This document shows positions 60,991 through 64,000 of a DNA stretch of 64,000 nt, one piece after another. Source of the stretch: DASXRC01 sp036506495 (GTDB taxonomy: Bacteria; Actinomycetota; Actinomycetes; Mycobacteriales; Micromonosporaceae); contig DASXRQ010000152.1 of NCBI GenBank assembly GCA_036506495.1, positions 1 to 64,000 of the forward strand, given 5' to 3'. The position numbers were made by a program, and so were the translations under genes. Position 1 is the first letter of the stretch; each line of letters starts with the position of its first letter. The notes beneath the pieces are model-generated. The model was not told the origin of the DNA. It made no database searches and saw nothing but the letters and a program-made list of their open reading frames with translations.

Positions 60991-62408
60991 TGCACCAGGG
61001 CAGCGCCGGTTCTGCCGGCTCGTCGCCGTTGGGGGGCACGTCGGGCAGCGCCGGTTCTGCCCGCTCGTCGCCGTTGGGGGGCACGTCGGGCAGCGCCGGC
61101 TCTGCCGGCTGGTCGCCGTTGAGGGGCACACGGGGGGCGAAGCCCCCCGTGGGTATGGACCTGCTGCGGTTCGCGACCGCCGGGAGTGTCGACGACGGCA
61201 AGTCGACGCTGATCGGGCGCCTGCTCTACGACACCAAGTCGCTGTTCACCGACCAGCTCGCCGCCGTGGAGGCGGCCAGCGCCGCACGTGGGGACGAGTA
61301 CACCGACCTGGCGCTGCTCACCGATGGGCTCCGCGCGGAGCGGGAGCAGGGCATCACGATCGACGTGGCGTACCGCTACTTCGCCACGCCGCGGCGGAAG
61401 TTCATCATCGCCGACACGCCGGGGCACATCCAGTACACCCGGAACATGGTGACCGGGGCATCCACCGCTGACCTCGCGTTGATCCTCGTCGACGCGCGCA
61501 AGGGCCTCGTCGAGCAGTCCCGCCGGCACGCGTTCCTGTGCTCGCTGCTGCGCGTACCGCACCTCGTGTTGTGCGTGAACAAGATGGACCTCGTCGACTG
61601 GTCCGAGGTGGGCTTCGAGAAGATCCGCGACGAGTTCACGGCGTTCGCCGCGAAGCTCGAGGCGCCCGACCTATCGGTCATCCCCGTCTCCGCGCTGCAC
61701 GGCGACAACATCGTGACGCGGTCTGCGAACATGCCGTGGTACCAAGGACCGTCGCTACTCCACCACCTCGAGCACGTGCACATCGCGTCGGACCGCAACC
61801 TCGTGGACGTGCGGTTCCCGGTGCAGTACGTCATCCGTCCACAGTCGATGGCGGTGACGGATTACCGGGGGTACGCCGGCCAGGTGGCCTCCGGCGTGCT
61901 CAAGCCGGGCGACGAGGTGATGGTGCTGCCGTCCGGCTTCACCACGCGGATCGCGGCGATCGACACCGCAGACGGCCCGGTCGACGAGGCCTTCCCGCCG
62001 ATGTCGGTGACGGTCCGGCTGGAGGACGAGCTGGACGTGTCCCGCGGCGACATGATCTGCCGGCCGCACAACGCGCCGACGGTCGCCCAGGACATCGAGG
62101 CCATGGTCTGCTGGATGGACGAGTCGCGACCCCTCCGGGTGGGAGGGAGGTACGCCGTCAAGCACACCACCCGCGCCGCACGAGCGATCGTGCGCGACCT
62201 GTACTACCGGCTCGACGTGAACTCGCTGCACCGCGACGAGGCCGCCGACCGCCTGTCGCTCAACGAGATCGGCCGGATCCGGCTTCGCACGACCGTGCCG
62301 CTGCTCGTCGACGAGTACCGTCGCAACCGGACGACCGGTGGCTTCGTCATCATCGACGAGGGCACGAACCGAACGGTCGCCGCCGGCATGATCGTCGAAG
62401 CTGGATAG
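60990..62408 (+). CDS. cysN: Sulfate adenylyltransferase subunit 1 (GTPase)
   Basis: 417 aa if started at the internal ATG 61155 (VGMDLLRF); 472 aa from ATG 60990, which overlaps the cysD stop. The GTPase motifs are GSVDDGKSTL, GITIDVAYRYF, DTPGH and NKMD, then a beta-barrel domain. The first 55 residues are three 15-residue repeats plus a hairpin-coded piece and match no CysN, so ATG 61155 is the probable functional start, with the region before it a repeat-filled leader. The hairpin at 61129-61151 lies just before it. Confidence 0.92.
   Translation: MHQGSAGSAGSSPLGGTSGSAGSARSSPLGGTSGSAGSAGWSPLRGTRGAKPPVGMDLLRFATAGSVDDGKSTLIGRLLYDTKSLFTDQLAAVEAASAARGDEYTDLALLTDGLRAEREQGITIDVAYRYFATPRRKFIIADTPGHIQYTRNMVTGASTADLALILVDARKGLVEQSRRHAFLCSLLRVPHLVLCVNKMDLVDWSEVGFEKIRDEFTAFAAKLEAPDLSVIPVSALHGDNIVTRSANMPWYQGPSLLHHLEHVHIASDRNLVDVRFPVQYVIRPQSMAVTDYRGYAGQVASGVLKPGDEVMVLPSGFTTRIAAIDTADGPVDEAFPPMSVTVRLEDELDVSRGDMICRPHNAPTVAQDIEAMVCWMDESRPLRVGGRYAVKHTTRAARAIVRDLYYRLDVNSLHRDEAADRLSLNEIGRIRLRTTVPLLVDEYRRNRTTGGFVIIDEGTNRTVAAGMIVEAG
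60999..61133 (+). repeat. Three tandem 45-bp repeats between cysD and cysN
   Basis: Units start at 60999, 61044 and 61089; each encodes about GSAGSAGSSPLGGTS. The third has the most differences. The unit length keeps the cysN frame open. It looks like a GC-rich minisatellite that has filled the cysD-cysN junction. Confidence 0.85.
61129..61151. repeat. Perfect G/C hairpin before the conserved cysN start
   Basis: CACGGGGGGC-GAA-GCCCCCCGTG forms a ten-base stem with a three-base loop and ends four bases before ATG 61155. Hairpins of this form are frequent intergenic elements in high-GC actinobacteria. Here it could slow readthrough or set the CysD:CysN ratio. Confidence 0.7.
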
Positions 62409-62474
62409 GTCGCAACCTTGCGCAGGTTGGCGTGTACGGACGTCCGGACACGCCAACCTGCGCAAGGTTGCGAC
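62409..62474. terminator. 66-bp near-perfect palindrome after cysN
   Basis: Arms 62409-62435 and 62448-62474 match over 27 bases; the 12-base centre contains CGGACGTCCG, itself a palindrome. It begins at the first base after the cysN stop and ends 22 bases before the convergent glycosidase stop. It should form a bidirectional terminator. The flanks CGCAAC ... GTTGGCG are shared with the hairpin at 51910. Confidence 0.75.
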
Positions 62475-62496
62475 GATCTTGGAGGCGGGCGGGCGG

Positions 62497-64000
62497 TCAG
62501 ACGATCTCGGGGGTCCAGTCCGTCGGGAGACCGTCGATCACCGCGTCGCCGCCGGTGGCGGTGACGGCCACGAGGGCCTGGCCCAGCCGGAGCTGATGCA
62601 GCTTGAGCGTGCCCCAGCGCTCCGGCAGGCGCGGCCGGAGCGTCACCCTCCGATGTGGAACATCCGGGTCCAGGCCGAGGAACGAGCGGACGAGCATGAG
62701 CGGGGCCGCGCTCGCCCACGCCTGCGGCGAACAGGAGGTCGGGTACGGCACGGGCGGGGTGAAGCTCTCTCGCGGGAAGCCGCAGTACAGCTCCGGCAGC
62801 CGGGAGCCGAACGCGGTGGCCGCGTCGAGCAGTCCGTTGGCGAGCCGGCTCGCCAGGTCCACCGCGCCGGGCAGGTGCGCGTAGCGCAGCAGCCCGGCGA
62901 CGCAGATCGCGGTGTCGTGTGGCCAGACCGATCCGTTGTGGTAGCTCATCGGATTGAACGCGCCCATCCGGGTTGACAGCGTGCGCAGCCCGTACCCGGA
63001 GTCCATGTCATCGCCACCGAGCCGCTCGATGAGCATGGTGGCGTGTTCGTCGTCGACGATGCCGGTCCACAGGCAGTGGCCAGGGTTGCTGGTCAGCGCG
63101 TCCAGCGGGTGCCCATCGCCGTCCAGACCGACGGCGAACCAGCCAAGTTCGGGCAGCCAGAACCGCTCGGCGAACTGCTCGCGCAGGCGGGCCGCCTTGG
63201 CTAGGCAGACGTCCGCCGTGCTCCGGTCGTCGAACGCGCTGGCGAGATGGGCGCGCGCCCGGTATGCCGCGTACGCGTACCCCTGAACCTCACACAGGGC
63301 GAGCGGCGGCGTGCCGAGCCGGCCCGCGGCATCGTTGATCCCGTCCCAGCTGTCCTTCCAGCCCTGGTTCACGAGCCCCCGGTCGGTGGCCCGCTGGTAG
63401 TACAGGAAACCGTCGCCCTTGCGGTCGCCGTACCGCTCCACCCAGCTCAGCGCCGCGTCCGCCGCCGGCAGCAGCTCCCGCACCGACTCCTCGGTGGCGC
63501 CCCACCGCCACGCCTCGCCGAGCAGCATGACGAACAACGGCGTCGCGTCCACGGTGCCGTAGTAGTGCTGGCCGCCCAGGGCCGCGGTGCTCGCCGGTCC
63601 GTACCGCAGCTCGTGCATGATGCGGCCGGGCTCCTCCTCGGTGCGCGGGTCAACGCGGGTGCCCTGCAACGCTGCCAACGTCCGCAGGGTGCCGACCGCC
63701 GGCCCGACGTCGAGCGGCAGGGTCATCCACGCGGTGAGGACGCTGTCCCGGCCGAACAGGGTCATGAACCATGGCGCGCCGGCGGCCACGAACTTGTACC
63801 CCGCGCGCCGGTCGGTCATCCGCAGTGCCTCCAGGTCGTGCTCGGTGCGCTGGAGCACGGAGGAGACGGCCGGATCGTCGACGGTCAGGTCGGCGTTGCG
63901 TTCGCGCCACCGTGGCCGGGTCGGCGCGACGGCACTGCGCCGGTCGCGGAACCGTGGCTCGATCCGCTGGTTGTCCAGCAGCGGGTGTAGCACGATCTCG
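62497..64000 (-). CDS. Glycogen debranching-type (amylo-alpha-1,6-glucosidase family) glycosidase, partial
   Basis: At least 500 codons on the minus strand; the frame runs past the right edge without a start. Segments include FMTLFGRDSVLTAWMTLPL, an (alpha/alpha)6 barrel pattern, DSWDGINDA, LCEVQGYAYAAYRARA, and SVWPHDTAICVAGLLRYAH. This is the bacterial glycogen-debranching/trehalase-like six-hairpin family. The N-terminal domain lies outside the window. It probably acts on alpha-glucans. Confidence 0.85.
   Translation of the reverse strand, partial: EIVLHPLLDNQRIEPRFRDRRSAVAPTRPRWRERNADLTVDDPAVSSVLQRTEHDLEALRMTDRRAGYKFVAAGAPWFMTLFGRDSVLTAWMTLPLDVGPAVGTLRTLAALQGTRVDPRTEEEPGRIMHELRYGPASTAALGGQHYYGTVDATPLFVMLLGEAWRWGATEESVRELLPAADAALSWVERYGDRKGDGFLYYQRATDRGLVNQGWKDSWDGINDAAGRLGTPPLALCEVQGYAYAAYRARAHLASAFDDRSTADVCLAKAARLREQFAERFWLPELGWFAVGLDGDGHPLDALTSNPGHCLWTGIVDDEHATMLIERLGGDDMDSGYGLRTLSTRMGAFNPMSYHNGSVWPHDTAICVAGLLRYAHLPGAVDLASRLANGLLDAATAFGSRLPELYCGFPRESFTPPVPYPTSCSPQAWASAAPLMLVRSFLGLDPDVPHRRVTLRPRLPERWGTLKLHQLRLGQALVAVTATGGDAVIDGLPTDWTPEIV

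Overview
The window is a high-GC chromosome segment from an actinobacterium. Supporting signs are strong G/C codon bias, many GTG starts, ATGA/GTGA gene overlaps, the core gene order pmt/rsmI/metG/tatD/rsmA/ispE/ABC-F ... glmU/prs/rplY/pth, F420-type and DUF4383 proteins, and a Streptomyces-like gas vesicle cluster. The gene set fits a filamentous soil lineage (Micromonosporales or a relative); the exact genus cannot be read from the sequence. No rRNA, phage, insertion sequence or CRISPR array is seen. One tRNA (Gln, TTG) is present.

1-8.3 kb: a patatin-like phospholipase cut by the left edge; an FHA-domain membrane protein; a sugar-acid dehydratase of the IlvD/Edd family diverging from a zinc alcohol dehydrogenase; then an amino acid permease overlapping a tandem universal stress protein, and a DUF488 protein. 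8.3-19.1 kb: one long minus-strand set of overlapping genes for acyl-CoA catabolism (molybdopterin oxidoreductase, acyl-CoA synthetase, two acyl-CoA dehydrogenases, SDR, quinone-reductase-type MDR) below a large LuxR-type (LAL) regulator. 19.2-24.3 kb: a family VIII esterase/beta-lactamase-like gene, then a TetR gene facing a flavin monooxygenase-SDR-esterase operon, with two clear operator palindromes between them. 24.4-27.8 kb: a hypoxia/dormancy-like group (Acg-type nitroreductase, a frameshifted CBS protein, a cyclic-nucleotide-binding protein) followed by a CsoR-family repressor with its own operator and an ICMT-like membrane methyltransferase.

27.8-30.3 kb: a minus-strand group of a small DnaJ-type zinc-finger protein (54 aa), a Clp-N-only protein, an endonuclease/phosphatase-fold protein and a membrane protein. 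30.3-33.3 kb: a two-component set with one normal histidine kinase, one degenerate kinase and one NarL-type regulator. 33.5-38.6 kb: a ten-gene, almost entirely overlapping gas vesicle operon (order Y-Z-A-F-G-O-J-L-S-K) with a well-formed sigma-B-like promoter, followed upstream by a remnant of another histidine kinase. 38.9-41.5 kb: an alpha/beta hydrolase, small hypothetical proteins and an F420-type (LLM) oxidoreductase.

41.7-64 kb is mostly conserved core: protein O-mannosyltransferase, rsmI, metG, tatD, rsmA, ispE, an ABC-F ATPase, two DUF4383 membrane proteins in tandem, a TetR regulator with a fatty acid desaturase and its operators, an HTH protein next to tRNA-Gln, glmU, prs, rplY, pth, the sulfate activation genes cysQ-cysD-cysN, and a glycogen-debranching-type glycosidase cut by the right edge. 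Two long, related hairpins lie at convergent gene ends (51.9 and 62.4 kb), and a triple 45-bp repeat plus a hairpin sits between cysD and the conserved part of cysN.

The best candidates for something not routinely described are the two-kinase set beside the rearranged gas vesicle operon, the small zinc-finger/Clp-N operon, the palindrome pair at convergent junctions, and the repeat block at the start of cysN.
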